64,000 bases of DNA from Helicoverpa zea (lineage: Eukaryota; Arthropoda; Insecta; Lepidoptera; Noctuidae), in contig NC_061473.1 of the NCBI RefSeq assembly GCF_022581195.2, positions 5,270,001 through 5,334,000 on the forward strand, in the 5' to 3' direction. Shown here in pieces: positions 22,216-32,968 of this stretch (the stretch's first letter is position 1; each line of letters starts with the position of its first letter). The notes beneath the pieces were generated by a model that saw only the letters and a program-made list of their open reading frames with translations, did no database searches and had not been told where the DNA came from. The translations under genes were made by a program, and so were the position numbers.

Positions 22216-23076
22216 GATAAAAGGTCCCAGATACCAATTTTAGCACTACTTCTGATACCTTGTGATGACCATCTAAATAATTTTCGGGAACGTGCGAAAC
22301 GGTTTTGTTACGCATAACAAATAATTTATGCCCTTATGTGAAAGTATGTGGCTTTAAAAAAACGCTAAGCCATATGGTTCAGCATCAGCACCTTGACTGT
22401 CTGCTCAGGTCTCTTCTCAAACAGAGAAGGAATGGGCCTAAATAACCATGCTTGTTCCTAAAGTCCAGGTTTCATCAAGATGTTTGCCGTCAACTTTACT
22501 CACAAATTGGTGTCCAAGATACCTACAAGATAGTCTAGAAAAGTTACTTGCCTGACCTGGAATTGAAAAAGCCCACTTACACTAGAGAGGCAAGTGATAT
22601 AACCACTAGACCAAGTTCCAACGATGTTGAGTAGGCACAGTCCGATAGAGCTAGGTACGTGATGGCGTATGGGCAAAATAATACGCAAGTAAGTTGGTTA
22701 ACAGCAAATACATAAACTTCAATTCAAAAAGTACGTCGTCCGTACAATAATAGTACAATACAAGATACAAGAATGATGGAACCTGTCACATTCAATTGAC
22801 GTAACATTTTAGATGTGTTCACAAAGTTTGCAACTTGTAAGAAGTTCATCGTTTTGAGTTTTCATTCCAACATCTGACGATCAAGTCCTGTTGGTTCCCT
22901 TGAGTAGGGGTTACAAGCACACCAACACACAACTTTAGATCAAAAGGAGTAAATCAAAGAATGAAATACATTTAAACCATACATTTATTTAAAATTTTAA
23001 AGCCTTTATATAACAATTCTTAAAATTAATAGCACCATTATAAAATCGTCAAGTTTGACGACAGTTCAGGATCAGT

Positions 23077-24803
23077 TCAGCGTCCATAAATTTCGATGGT
23101 GTAGTGGTATCCGCGGCCGACAGCGGACTGCAGCCTGATGGTGACGAAGGTGCTCCCCACTCCTCCGGATGTGATGCGCGAGGTGGCGCCCTGCAGGGTG
23201 CCCACGTGTCTCACCCGGATCGCGGTTATCCGGACGGCGGAGTTGGTGCGGTACGTGATGTCTTGTACCCACCTGCCGCCGGCGACTGCGCCTCGGATGT
23301 GAGCGCTCCTACAAATGTTACATGATAATGGTCAGTTGTCACTCATCTTGATCGTACCTCTATATCATGACTATCATGAACAGAAGTCGCAAAGACATTT
23401 TATAAGTCATTCAAAATTAACCAAAATATACCAAAAGGTAAACTTCGAAGTAAACAGATTAATTGGCTCCAAAAATACCCCTAACTCGTAAATCAAAGAC
23501 TTTATTACAGGTTCTTTTGAAACGTCAAAAGCTATAGTTCGGCCATTCAGAGAATGCGTTCCTGACACGTCGCGATTGAACTGACGACGTAACTTTGCAA
23601 TGGCGTTGCAGTTACGATAAAAATATTTTTGCTGGTTGTTTACCGTTTTAACAATTGAGGAGCATTAAAACAACATTATTATATCAATAATCAATGAATG
23701 TTATAATTTTGTGCCAAACTGAGTGTCAAATAACTTGGTAAACAATATTTTTCTAAATCTATACTGCGCTATTACAAGGTTATGTCAGCGGTTTATATTT
23801 TGTAGTGCTGTGCTAAAAATAACAGGCAAGTATCGTAATCTGTTCTTATACAGTTATAATATAAAATAATACGTTTTGATTTTCTTTTTAAGAATTGGAA
23901 AATAATGGACTATAAGACTTAATTATAACGTTTATGAAATATAAAAATAAAACTATGACCAAACCGCATTTTTATACTTAGATTAAAAATGGTAACCCCA
24001 AATGGCGTTATGGGCCGCCATTTTGTGACGCTAAAACAGTCGTCCGTTGTCGTTTCGTGCGCATAGACCACGTTTTTCAAGTGTTTTCGATCTGTTTTTA
24101 TTTGATTACCCGGCTTTTGTTAGACCGAGATATCAGGATTGATTCTGTTATTGATAATAATATAATTATACATGTAGGCGAAGATGATGATGAAGACACC
24201 ACCTCCTCAAGCAAATCGGAGTCTGATTAATATTCTGTTCGCACATTCAATTCAATGTACTTGTAACAAAGAATAAATAAAACAATTTTATTATATGAAT
24301 ATTACCTTTTTTTGGTTTCCACTTAAATAACTAAAATATAAAACAAATGATTCCGCCAATTTAAAACGAAAATAATCTTAAAATAATGCGGCGGTTCATT
24401 TTGAAGGAACGGTAACGAACTCAGTGTTATGTTGTGCCCATCACTAGTCGTGACTAACTGATAGGTGTCAGGAACGCATTCTCTGAACGGCCGAAGTATA
24501 GGTGGACGATTCTTATGAGTAGGCCGTATAGAGAAGAGACTCCAGTACTGAGATGCATTTCGGAGTATGAGCCGAATATCAGTTGACAGCTGTTACCGAC
24601 CTGGCCAGCAGTCTGCTGTTCCCGATGGTACCAACGCTGATGTTGTTGCGCAAGGCCACCGCAGTGACCGGCTCATCAGTCACCGTGCTGCCGTCCACCT
24701 CCTCGTACGTGACCGTCATCTCCGGCGCCTCCGCCGTGTCGGTGTGCACGTATGACGCGGCGGCTGCAGCGGCCAGCAGCATGAACACTAGTAGGCTCTT
24801 CAT
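23077..24803 (-). CDS. MBF2/REPAT-family secreted peptide, copy D
   Basis: Exons 24803-24601 and 23308-23077 encode 144 residues. Signal peptide MKSLLVFMLLAAAAAAS, then TAEAPEMTVTYEEVDG, NNISVGTIGNSRLLAR, and in exon 2 the core WVQDITYRTNSAVRITAIRV, ITSGGVGSTFVTIRLQS and YHYTIEIYGR. Exon 2 is nearly identical in base sequence to those of E and F. The stop is TGA as in F. The coding part is GC-rich against AT-rich flanks. The intron contains a 964-base DNA transposon (23535-24498) that E and F lack. Secreted, small and basic/hydrophobic core; by family a pathogen- or stress-responsive midgut or haemolymph protein. Antisense ORFs over both exons are shadows. Confidence 0.87.
23535..24498. mobile_element. 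DNA transposon with tagttcggcc termini and TA target
   Basis: The terminal inverted repeats begin tagttcggccattcagagaa and continue past 'tgcgttcctgaca'. The TA target duplication is proven by the empty sites in MBF2 genes E (aaaagcTAggt, 28021) and F (31311). The interior ends in a short acidic reading frame (GEDDDEDTTSSSKSESD, stop at about 24230) followed by aataaataaa, perhaps the 3' end of a deleted transposase gene. A 227-base derivative is at 46635-46861. The family could be Tc1/mariner-like on target alone. Confidence 0.8.
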
Positions 24804-24894
24804 CTGGAAGACAACATAGTGTACTGATGAGAAAATTGTTGGTAAAAGTCTTGGATATCAATTCTAGGACTGTCAGTATCACTATCAGTCGTTA

Positions 24895-25035
24895 CGAGTC
24901 GGTTTTGGTCTTCAGACTAGAAGCCAGTAAGTCTGACACCAGTCTAACCAAGGGGTATTGGGTTGCCCGACTGGAAGACTGGAAGCCGACCCCAACATAG
25001 TTGGGAAAGGCTCGGGAGATGATGATGATATCAAT
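24895..25035 (+). mobile_element. SINE body/tail fragment 5' of MBF2 gene D
   Basis: 'agaagccagtaagtctgaca', 'ccagtctaaccaaggggtat' and 'ccccaacatagttgggaaag' match the SINE at 33891-34275. It sits in the 5' untranslated intron of gene D and corresponds to the fragments in E and F. Confidence 0.75.
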
Positions 25036-25107
25036 TCCGGGACAATTTGTGACAACAAGACCACCTAAACCTTTTCTAAATTAATAAAAATTTAGAAAAT
25101 ATTTTAC

Positions 25108-25250
25108 CTTTGTAGTTAAGTATAGAAAACTTTAGTTCTCAAAATACAACAGCTAGCAGCTTGGAGTTCACTGTGAGTGTAACTTCCTTATGAAGGAAAC
25201 AGTATTTATAGTAATTCGGAGGATAAGTCAGATAACACTATCAGTGAACT
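25108..25250 (-). promoter_or_regulatory. promoter and noncoding first exon of MBF2 gene D
   Basis: TATAAATA at 25210-25203. Three GATA motifs lie within 25 bases upstream (gataag 25222, gataac 25231, tatc 25239). The palindrome ttccttatgaaggaa is at 25184-25198, downstream of the TATA box. The noncoding exon ends at 25108 with donor GTAAA. Confidence 0.7.
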
Positions 25251-25679
25251 TACCAAAATAATCATAAAAAGTGATTGATCGTATCTTTTGGCGATTATAT
25301 CGAAAGCCCCGAAATTAAAGTCAAAGGTGCTTCATGTATTTTGCTCATGTTTCTTTTTAATAATATTTTAAGTTTATCTTAGCGTATATATGTACTACGA
25401 GATTGTAGTATGTAAGTGCACTATAACTTAGTGCTTTTGGTTACGTAGAAGACAAAAATATCTTACTTACCTACTTATAAAAAATAATAGTCCAACGGCT
25501 AGTAGCAGCCTCAATATTGACATGAACCCACTCCGCATGATCTAGATAACTTAAAGGGGTTAACAAGCCTACCAGAAATGTATAACCCACATTGCTGGTT
25601 AAATATGCATATATTATGGGATATATAACACAATATCATAAGTCAATATTTATTTATTCCATCTTCATTCATTCTACCT

Positions 25680-26535
25680 TAACGCTCAAGACCTACAAAA
25701 CAACTGCCTATGTGGACTTAGATGACATCGCTGTCTAATACTGATCTGGCTGAAATATTTACCTGAAGTGAGGCTTCGATATTAAGGTAAATCTTTCAAG
25801 AGGGCTTTTGTAATTAGCAATTTGGTATTGACCCAAAAACTAAGTAGGACGCAACTCTCATACACCTTTTTAAGTGGCACTACCATTACTATCAAAAAGA
25901 GAGTCAAAAATCTTGGTGTGTTCATAGATTACTCTTTCTTGGGGTCCCTGAGTAGGCCGTAAAATTTTCTCCTAACCGCCACTATGTAAAACTGCACAAT
26001 CCCTTCTGCTCCCAGTTCTTGATAACGCTAATGTAAGTTAAACGGATTTCACCGGGGCACAATTAGATAAACTAAAGCAACTTCAAATGTTACTATTACA
26101 GTCATAATTATCCTGTGTTTTTTGTTTTGTTTTTTTTTTTTATATATTGAATATTTTAAAATGTAATTAATATGTTCAAGAATAAATAAATGAATAGAAA
26201 ATCCTGAGCAAAAATAATAATGATTAATCATGTTTCTGCATATTGTTGAACTCAAGTGGCTTTGTAATAGATCTTTCCTGGAATACTCATACCCAATCTT
26301 CGCTGTACAACATTCTCTTTAATCCTTGAGTCTAACCCCTTTCTCTCGTTTCAAGTTCATTCATGAAACACATAAAATATCTACCGTTGTCTAAATAAAT
26401 TTGAAGCCAGAGATGGCGAACTATTCCACGAACTTATTCTATGAAACTTTTACGGTTCTGGTTGTTCGGTCATGGAATGCAATGCCCGTCACGGTAAGAC
26501 AGGCTCAATCATTAGCTATGTTCTTTAATTTTTTA
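25680..26535 (+). repeat. decayed LINE-like block, paralog of 29270-30300
   Basis: 'acaaaacaactgcctatg', 'taatactgatctggct' and 'cgaacttattct' occur in the same order in the D-E and E-F intergenic intervals. Plus-strand reading gives fragments such as RSFLEYSYPIF and FEARDGELFHELI, suggestive of a worn LINE C-terminus, but stops are frequent. It was probably duplicated with the genes. Confidence 0.5.
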
Positions 26536-26590
26536 TAAACATGTGTATTTATTGACATTAACTTTGCTTTATTTTTTACTTTATAAAATA

Positions 26591-26793
26591 CTAGCGACAC
26601 GCCCCGGCTTCGCACGGGATAACAGTGTTTCTCCACTATTTAATGTATATTATTATACATATAAACCTTCCTCTTTAATCACTCTATCTATTGGAAAAAA
26701 CCGCATCAATATCCGTTGCGTAGTTTTGAAGATTTAAAAGTACAAAGGGACATAGGGACAGAAAAAGTGACTTTGTTTTGTACTATGTAGTGA
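26591..26793 (-). mobile_element. short Helitron between MBF2 genes D and E
   Basis: On the minus strand it starts TCACTACATAGTA and ends CTAG, between A and T. It is a sibling of the element at 21505-21701. Non-coding. Confidence 0.8.
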
Positions 26794-26973
26794 TACCTAA
26801 GTGTATTGTATATTTTTTATATTAGGTTTGTCTATACTTGCTTTACTCTCTATCTTTTTTATTCGTTTTTAAGTTCAAACTGTATGCATTGATACAGCTA
26901 AGGCAGCCTCTCTTTCCTTCATGTATCTTATATAAGTTGTGGATATTTATTCCTTTCCACTTATTGATTTTAT

Positions 26974-27334
26974 GACTGCCTCGTTGGCCTAGTGGTCGCA
27001 AGCGCGGCTGCTGCGCTCGAGGTCTCGGGTTCGATTCCCGGGTCGGGCCGAAATCGCTTTGTGGGTTTTCTAAAACTTTCACAAAGCAGCCCGTAGTCTG
27101 GAAGTTGGTGATTGATTCACCCGTGCATCGGAGAGCACGTAAATGTCGGTCCTGCGCCTGATCTCTTTCCGGTCGTATCGGATTGTCGTCCCATCGGGTT
27201 ATGAGAGGGAAGGAATAGGGAGTGCATCTGTGTCTGCGCAAATGCTCGTGCACTATAATGTCCTGCGCAGCTGGCTGATCTCCTTAAGTGAGAACAGCCG
27301 CCGTGGCCGAAATCGGCCGTGGACGCCATTATTG
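26974..27334 (+). mobile_element. full-length tRNA-derived SINE
   Basis: The head has a box A-like 'tggcctagtggtcgcaagc' and box B 'gggttcgattcccgggtc'. The body contains 'tgcatcggagagcacgtaaa' and 'gtgcactataatgtcctgcg', and the 3' part 'gagaacagccgccgtggccg'. Pol III transcribed, mobilised by a LINE in trans. The antisense ORFs over it are not genes. Confidence 0.82.
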
Positions 27335-27475
27335 TTTATCACAAAATCTTACGTCAGAAGGGATTAATAAAAATATGAAATTCATCTAAATCTTTAATTT
27401 ATTTATAAACGTTACAATTCTTAAAATTAATAGCACCATTATTCTTAAAATAAGTCAAGCTCTTATAGCATCAGT

Positions 27476-28318
27476 TTAGCGTCCATAAATTTCGATGGTG
27501 TAGTGGTATCCGCGGCCGACAGCGGACTGCAGCCTTATGGTGACGAAGGTGCTCCCCACTCCTCCGGATGTGATGCGCGAGGTGGCGCCCTGCAGGGTGC
27601 CCACGTGTCTCACCCGGATCGCGGTTATCCGGACGGCGGAGTTGGTGCGGTACGTGATGTCTTGTACCCACCTGCCGCCGGCGACTGCGCCTCGGATGTG
27701 AGCGCTCCTGCAAATTACACACAATACTGGTTAATAGTCACTCATCTCCATCATATCTCATGACTTGCATGGACAGAAGTTGCAAAGATTTTTTATAAGT
27801 CATTCAAAATAGACTAAAAACTACCAAAAGATAAACTTCGAAGTAAACAGAATCAAACAGGTATCTGTGGAGATCTAAGGGGGAGGCCTATGTTCAGCAG
27901 TGGAAGTCTATGGCTGAGATGATGATGATGATGATGATGAAACAGATTAATTGGCTTCAAAAATACCCCTAACTCGTAAGGCAAAGACATTATTACAGGT
28001 TCTTTAGAATTGTCAAAAGCTAGGTACAAGGCTCCAAAGAGTCAGTCGTTTGGAGAAGAGGCTCCAATACTAAGATGCATTTCGAAGTATAAGCCAAACA
28101 GTTGCTAGTACTGACCTGGCCAGCAGCCTGCTGTTCCCGATGGTGCCGACGCTGATGTTGTTGCGCAAGGCGACCGCAGTGACCGGCTCATCAGTCACCG
28201 TGCTGCCGTCCACCTCCTCGTACGTGACCGTCATCTCCGGCGCCTCCGCCGTGTCAGTGTGCACGTATGACGCGGCGGCTGCAGCGGCCAGCAGCATCAC
28301 TAATAGTAGGCTCTTCAT
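27476..28318 (-). CDS. MBF2/REPAT-family secreted peptide, copy E
   Basis: Exons 28318-28116 and 27707-27476 encode 144 residues. I take the ATG at 28318, which directly follows the CAG acceptor; an upstream in-frame GTG lies in the intron. Signal peptide MKSLLLVMLLAAAAAAS, sequon NNIS, then the MBF2 core as in D, ending YHYTIEIYGR with a TAA stop. Donor AG|GTCAG and acceptor CAG are canonical. The intron is only 408 bases, the compact form, and holds an RTE 3' end flanked by aaacag. Nearly identical to D and F, implying recent duplication or gene conversion. Confidence 0.87.
27863..27941 (+). mobile_element. RTE 3' end with GAT tail in the intron of gene E
   Basis: 'gtatctgtggagatctaagg', 'ttcagcagtgg' and a (gat) repeat run, flanked by the duplicated aaacag. 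Genes D and F have the uninterrupted 'gtaaacagatta' at this position. A relative is at 63228-63297. Confidence 0.75.
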
Positions 28319-28404
28319 CTGGAACACAACAGAATGTACTCATGAGAAAATTGTTAAAAGAAAACCTAGATATCAATTACAAGACTGTCAGTATCACAAT
28401 CAGT

Positions 28405-28575
28405 CGTTACGGGTAGTCAAAAGCCAGTAAGTCTGACACCAGTCTAACCAAGAGGTATTGGGTTGCCTGGGTAACTGGATTGAGGACGACAGATAGGCAA
28501 TCGCATCAGCCGCATCCGGTTAGACTGAGGCGGACTGACCCCAACATAGTTGAGAAAAGGCTCGGGAGATGATGA
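28405..28575 (+). mobile_element. SINE fragment 5' of MBF2 gene E
   Basis: Headless copy of the SINE at 33891 ('tacgggtagtcaaaagccag' to 'gagatgatgat'). The matching fragment in gene F (31700-31872) shares its private changes, so it was carried by gene duplication. Confidence 0.75.
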
Positions 28576-28606
28576 TAAATTAATTAAAATGTATAAAATA
28601 TTTTAC

Positions 28607-28760
28607 CTTTGTAGTTAAGTATAGAAAACTTTGGTTCTCAAAATACAACAGCTAGCAGCTTGGAGTTCACTGTGAGTGTAACTTCCTCGTGAAGGAAACA
28701 GTATTTATAGTAATTCGGAGGATAAGTTAGATAACACTATCAGTGAACTTACAAAAATAA
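28607..28760 (-). promoter_or_regulatory. promoter and noncoding first exon of MBF2 gene E
   Basis: TATAAATA at 28709-28702, GATA motifs at about 28721-28742, and the noncoding exon ends at 28607. The downstream palindrome is damaged in one arm (ttcctcgtgaaggaa). Confidence 0.68.
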
Positions 28761-29269
28761 TACCAATGAATTTGCTTATAAAGATTGATCGTATCTTTTC
28801 GCGATAACATCGGTATAGCCCCGAAAATATTGACACCAAATCCTTGCATCTTTATTATCGATGCATTTGCCATTGTGATTTTTTATAACACTAAGATATA
28901 CTATATGGTGCTAAGCTATATAATTCAGTGTAGCAATATACTATAATGTAGGGTGTGTTTAAGGTTCAGTACAAGTAGGTATTTTAGCTGATTGGTTGTG
29001 TAGAAGACAGTTACCAAAAAAACCATAGCACTGCCAAGCACAATTACTATTCTAAGGCGAAATAGCGGCTAAAATATCCGCTCACTATTGGCCTGAATCC
29101 ACTTATTTCACTTACTTCAAGGGTTACCAAGACTACCAGAAATGTATCAACCACATTGGTAGTTATAAGCTTAGTTAATTAAATTATATTTTGTCATTGT
29201 TTTCGCTAAATAATAAAATAAAATAAGTCAATACTTATTTACTAAATCTCGAATAATCTTCATTGCCCC

Positions 29270-30300
29270 TTTACGCTGAAGACATACAAAACAACTGCCT
29301 ATGCAGACTTGGCAGATGAAATCGTAGTTATTAATACTGATCTGGCTCAAATATGTGACTAAAATGAGGCTTACGGTGTGAAGGTATTTTTTTTATCCAG
29401 TCTATAAAAAATCGAGTGGCAGTTCTAGGACGACGCAAAAAAATAACCAGGACGTAATGCTCCTCATTAATTTCAATGGCACTACTTTCCTGTCATGGAG
29501 AGAATAAAAAATCTCGTGTGCTTATAGATTACAATCTTCAAGAAATTTGACATATGAATCACTATTATTTATAACTAGCTTCTGCCAGCGGTTTCACCCG
29601 CATCCCGTGGGAACCTCTGCACGAACCCGGATTATTTATTATTATATATTTATTATTTATTTATTTTCTCCCTTTAACCCGATGGTTGACTGGTAGAGAA
29701 TGCCTTGAGGCATTAAGTCCGCCAATGTACCTATTTTGTACATAAAGTATAAATAAATAAATAAATAAAAAGTAGCCTATAGCCTTCCTCGATAAATGGG
29801 CTATCTAACACCGAAAGAATTGTTCAAATCGGACCAGTAGTTCCTGAGATTAGCGCGTTCAAACAAACAAACAAACTCTTCAGCTTTATAATATTAGTAT
29901 AGATGATATGGCGGCAATATGGGTCTGAAGTGAGGCTAACGGACTTTATTAATCTTCTCTCTTTTTTAGGCTTCTAATAAGTCTTCGCCATCTTCGTGGT
30001 CTTCTCATAACCTGTCTTTGCTATACAACATTCTCTTTTTTAAGTCCTTCTGAGTCTGACCCCTCTTATCCCAAAGAACGTTTTAAGTTCCTTTATGACA
30101 CATAATATACAAAATATCTTACGTCGTCTCAGAATTTGAGGCTATAGATGGCAATGTATTCCACGAACTTATTCTAAAAATCTTATACTGTTCTGGCTGT
30201 TTGGTTATGGAATGCATTGCGTGTTACGGTAAGATAGGCTCAATCATCAGCTATTTACTAGGAAAAAATCACTTCTTTTTCATTAAGTTTTTATTACATC
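29270..30300 (+). repeat. decayed LINE-like block, paralog of 25680-26535
   Basis: Same ordered segments as the D-E interval, interrupted by a Helitron at 29575-29903. No open frame. It then continues to 30780 as AT-rich sequence with no feature I can name. Confidence 0.5.
29575..29903 (-). mobile_element. Helitron with a nested LINE tail
   Basis: On the minus strand it starts TCTATACTAATATTATAAAG and ends CTAG, flanked by A and T, the standard lepidopteran short Helitron. Inside, 29637-29768 carries a LINE 3' fragment ('ggtagagaatgccttgaggc' with an aata-repeat tail). A related LINE fragment is inverted near 18360-18420. Confidence 0.82.
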
Positions 30301-30903
30301 ATATCTCATAACGGAAGCTTTAAATTTTATAAACCTGTGCATTCATTAATATTCACTTTATATTTACCTACGTGTATTGTAAACGTCTTATATTAGGTTT
30401 GTCTTTACTTATTTTAACGATGTGTAAACTAGCACTAGAATATTAGCAAGTATACGCCTTGCTTTACTTTCTATATTATTTTCGTTTCGCCTCCGTTCTT
30501 CTAAAGGTTGCATGGAAGAGAAGCGTTAAGATCGCCAATTATGCCAATTTTATTAGTTTTTAATTCAGACAGTAAAAAGGGATAGATACAGCTAGACAGC
30601 CTCTCTTTCCTTCACGTATCTTATAAGTTGTGGATATGTATTCCTTGTCATTTATTTTTTTTATTATTTTTGTAAATATTTAGATTAGGTAGGATATGTG
30701 GAATATATGTATATGTTAAAATAGGATATTATGTTATAATTGTAACTTAAAGTTAATAAACCATTTATTGAATCATATTACGTCAGAAGAGATAAATCAA
30801 AATATAAAATTAATTTAAACACATAATTTATTTAAAAACATTACAATTCTTATAACTAATAGCACCATTATTCTTAAAATACTCAAGATCTTTTAGCATC
30901 AGT

Positions 30904-31615
30904 TCAGCGTCCATAAATTTCGATGGTGTAGTGGTATCCGCGGCCGACAGCGGACTGCAGCCTGATGGTGACGAAGGTGCTCCCCACTCCTCCGGATGTG
31001 ATGCGCGAGGTGGCGCCCTGCAGGGTGCCCACGTGTCTCACCCGGATCGCGGTTATCCGGACGGCGGAGTTGGTGCGGTACGTGATGTCTTGTACCCACC
31101 TGCCGCCGGCGACTGCGCCTCGGATGTGAGCGCTCCTACAAATGTACAATATACTGGTTAATGGTCACTCGTCTCGATAATATCTCATGACTTGGCATGA
31201 ACCGAAGTCGTAAGGATTTTTTGTAATTCATCCAAAATTAACCAAAAGGTAAACCTCTAAGTAAACAGATTATTGATTTCAAAAACAGGTTCTTACGAAA
31301 CGTCAAAAGCTAGGTGCACGGCTCCAATAAGTGGGTCTTATGAAGAAGAGACTCCAAGACTAAGACACATGTCAAAGTATAAGCCAAACACCAGTTGACA
31401 ACTGTCACTGACCTGGCCAGCAATCTGCTATTGCCGATGGTGCCGACGCTGATGTTGTTGCGCATGGCCACCGCAGTGACCGGCTCATCAGTCACCGTGC
31501 TGCCGTCCACCTCCTCGTACGTGACCGTCATCTCCGGCGCCTCCGCCGTGTCAGAGTGCACGTATGACGCGGCAGCTGCAGCGGCCAGCAGCATCATCAA
31601 TAGTAGGCTCTTCAT
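30904..31615 (-). CDS. MBF2/REPAT-family secreted peptide, copy F
   Basis: Exons 31615-31413 and 31135-30904 encode 144 residues. Signal peptide MKSLLLMMLLAAAAAAS. It differs from D and E in exon 1 at a few positions (YVHSDT, VAMRNNIS) and is practically identical in exon 2, with a TGA stop. The acceptor TTGTAG and donor AG|GTCAG match D and E. The intron (277 bases) is the shortest and lacks the transposon of D and the RTE of E, so F best shows the ancestral intron. It is the first gene of the array in transcriptional order, with its own TATA/GATA promoter at 31904-32045. Confidence 0.87.
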
Positions 31616-31699
31616 CTGGAACACAACAGAATGTACTCATGAGAAAATTGTTGAAAGAAGACCTAGACATCAATTACAAGACTGTCAGTATCACAATCA

Positions 31700-31872
31700 G
31701 TCGTTACGGGTAGTCAAAAGCCAGTAAGTCTGACACCAGTCTAACCAAGAGGTATTGGGTTGCCTGGGTAACTGGATTGAGGACGACAGATAGGCAGTCG
31801 CATCAGCCGCATCCGATTAGACTGAGGCGGACTGACCCCAACATAGTTGAGAAAAGGCTCGGGAGATGATGA
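31700..31872 (+). mobile_element. SINE fragment 5' of MBF2 gene F
   Basis: Counterpart of 28405-28575, in the 5' untranslated intron. Confidence 0.75.
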
Positions 31873-31903
31873 TAAATTAATAAAAAATTATAAAATATTT
31901 TAC

Positions 31904-32045
31904 CTTTGTAGTTAAGTATAGAAAACTTTGGTTCTCAAAATACAACAGCTAGCAGCTTGGAGTTCACTGTGAGTGTAACTTCCTTATGAAGGAAACAGTA
32001 TTTATAGTAATTCGGAGGATAAGTCAGATAACACTATCAGTGAAC
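31904..32045 (-). promoter_or_regulatory. promoter and noncoding first exon of MBF2 gene F
   Basis: TATAAATA at 32006-31999, gataag at 32018-32023 with two more GATA motifs beside it, and the palindrome ttccttatgaaggaa at 31980-31994. The noncoding exon ends at 31904 with donor GTAAA. Almost identical to the D block. Confidence 0.7.
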
Positions 32046-32619
32046 TTATAAAAATAATGCCAATGGTCATCAACTTGGTCATAAAAATTGATTGATCGTA
32101 TCTTTTGCCGATTATCAGAAGTTCTAAAAATACTGAAATTCATGCTTTTTTGCGTTATCAATGCATTTGATAATGAACGAAGTCAATTTATTATAATACT
32201 TGAGTTGTGCTTTTTTAACGTCTATCTATATTAATGTAAAATCTCGACGGTAATCATGCAACAACATAGAAACCAGTTGTCATGTCATGGACATGTGATG
32301 CAAACAAATGAGGATCACGTTGTTAAAAGATAATCCCACTAAAAACATTAAATTAAAAAAAGCCAATCCTCTACGCAATTCCTCCGCCGTAAAAAATTTT
32401 GAGATCGCATAGAAGCCAAGTGCTGTTCAACTTTATTTGTAATAATAAATCAATATTTTGTGACTATATCAATAGTTTCGTTCACTTTACAATTATATTG
32501 ACTTGGCCATGAGCACGAAGATCGAAAACCTAAACTCCTAGCTTTGTTCACATGGAAGATACAGGGGCTGAAATAACCGCGAAACGCTTCGAGAAAAGAT
32601 TGTACGGCCGTGCCCGCTT

Positions 32620-32830
32620 TGCTCGAGTCTTGGCTGGGGCACTGCCGTGCCCTCAGATATGGATGGATATAAGGAAGGGGACGACCAAAAAAAAGGTGGA
32701 TGGCTAGAAGGAATGTCGCTGTGAAAATAACGTCAGATAGAGTAATTACAAGCAGACTAATAGAGGAGTACCGATGTAAAAAGAAGACGTCCTGCACCGA
32801 CCCCATACAAATCTGGAATAAGCGCTGAAG
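32620..32830 (+). mobile_element. decayed RTE-type ORF2 C-terminus
   Basis: Out-of-frame pieces such as RWMARRNVAVKITSDRV and CKKKTSCTDP match the RTE C-terminal pattern (KRWMDC, MTSDR, KTYCTDPK). Frameshifts and truncation make it inactive. The antisense ORF here is not a gene. Confidence 0.65.
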
Positions 32831-32968
32831 GACTAGGTTATGTGTTTCTAAATAAACGAAAGACCCCTTAGAGACCCATACTTCAAACCGTAGTAAGTTG
32901 TAAACAAATATTGATAAGCTAATTACAATCATTCCGCATCGATAAGTCAATTTAAGTATCAATTGAAG

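Noticed and set aside
25184..25198. STAT or heat-shock element reading of the MBF2 promoter palindrome
   Set aside because: The half-site spacing fits neither TTCN2-4GAA nor alternating nGAAn/nTTCn well, so I describe it only as an inverted repeat.
23104..31161. Long plus-strand ORFs over the second exons of MBF2 genes D, E and F
   Set aside because: They are antisense to conserved MBF2 exons and exist only because the exons are GC-rich; the minus-strand reading has family motifs and correct splice sites.
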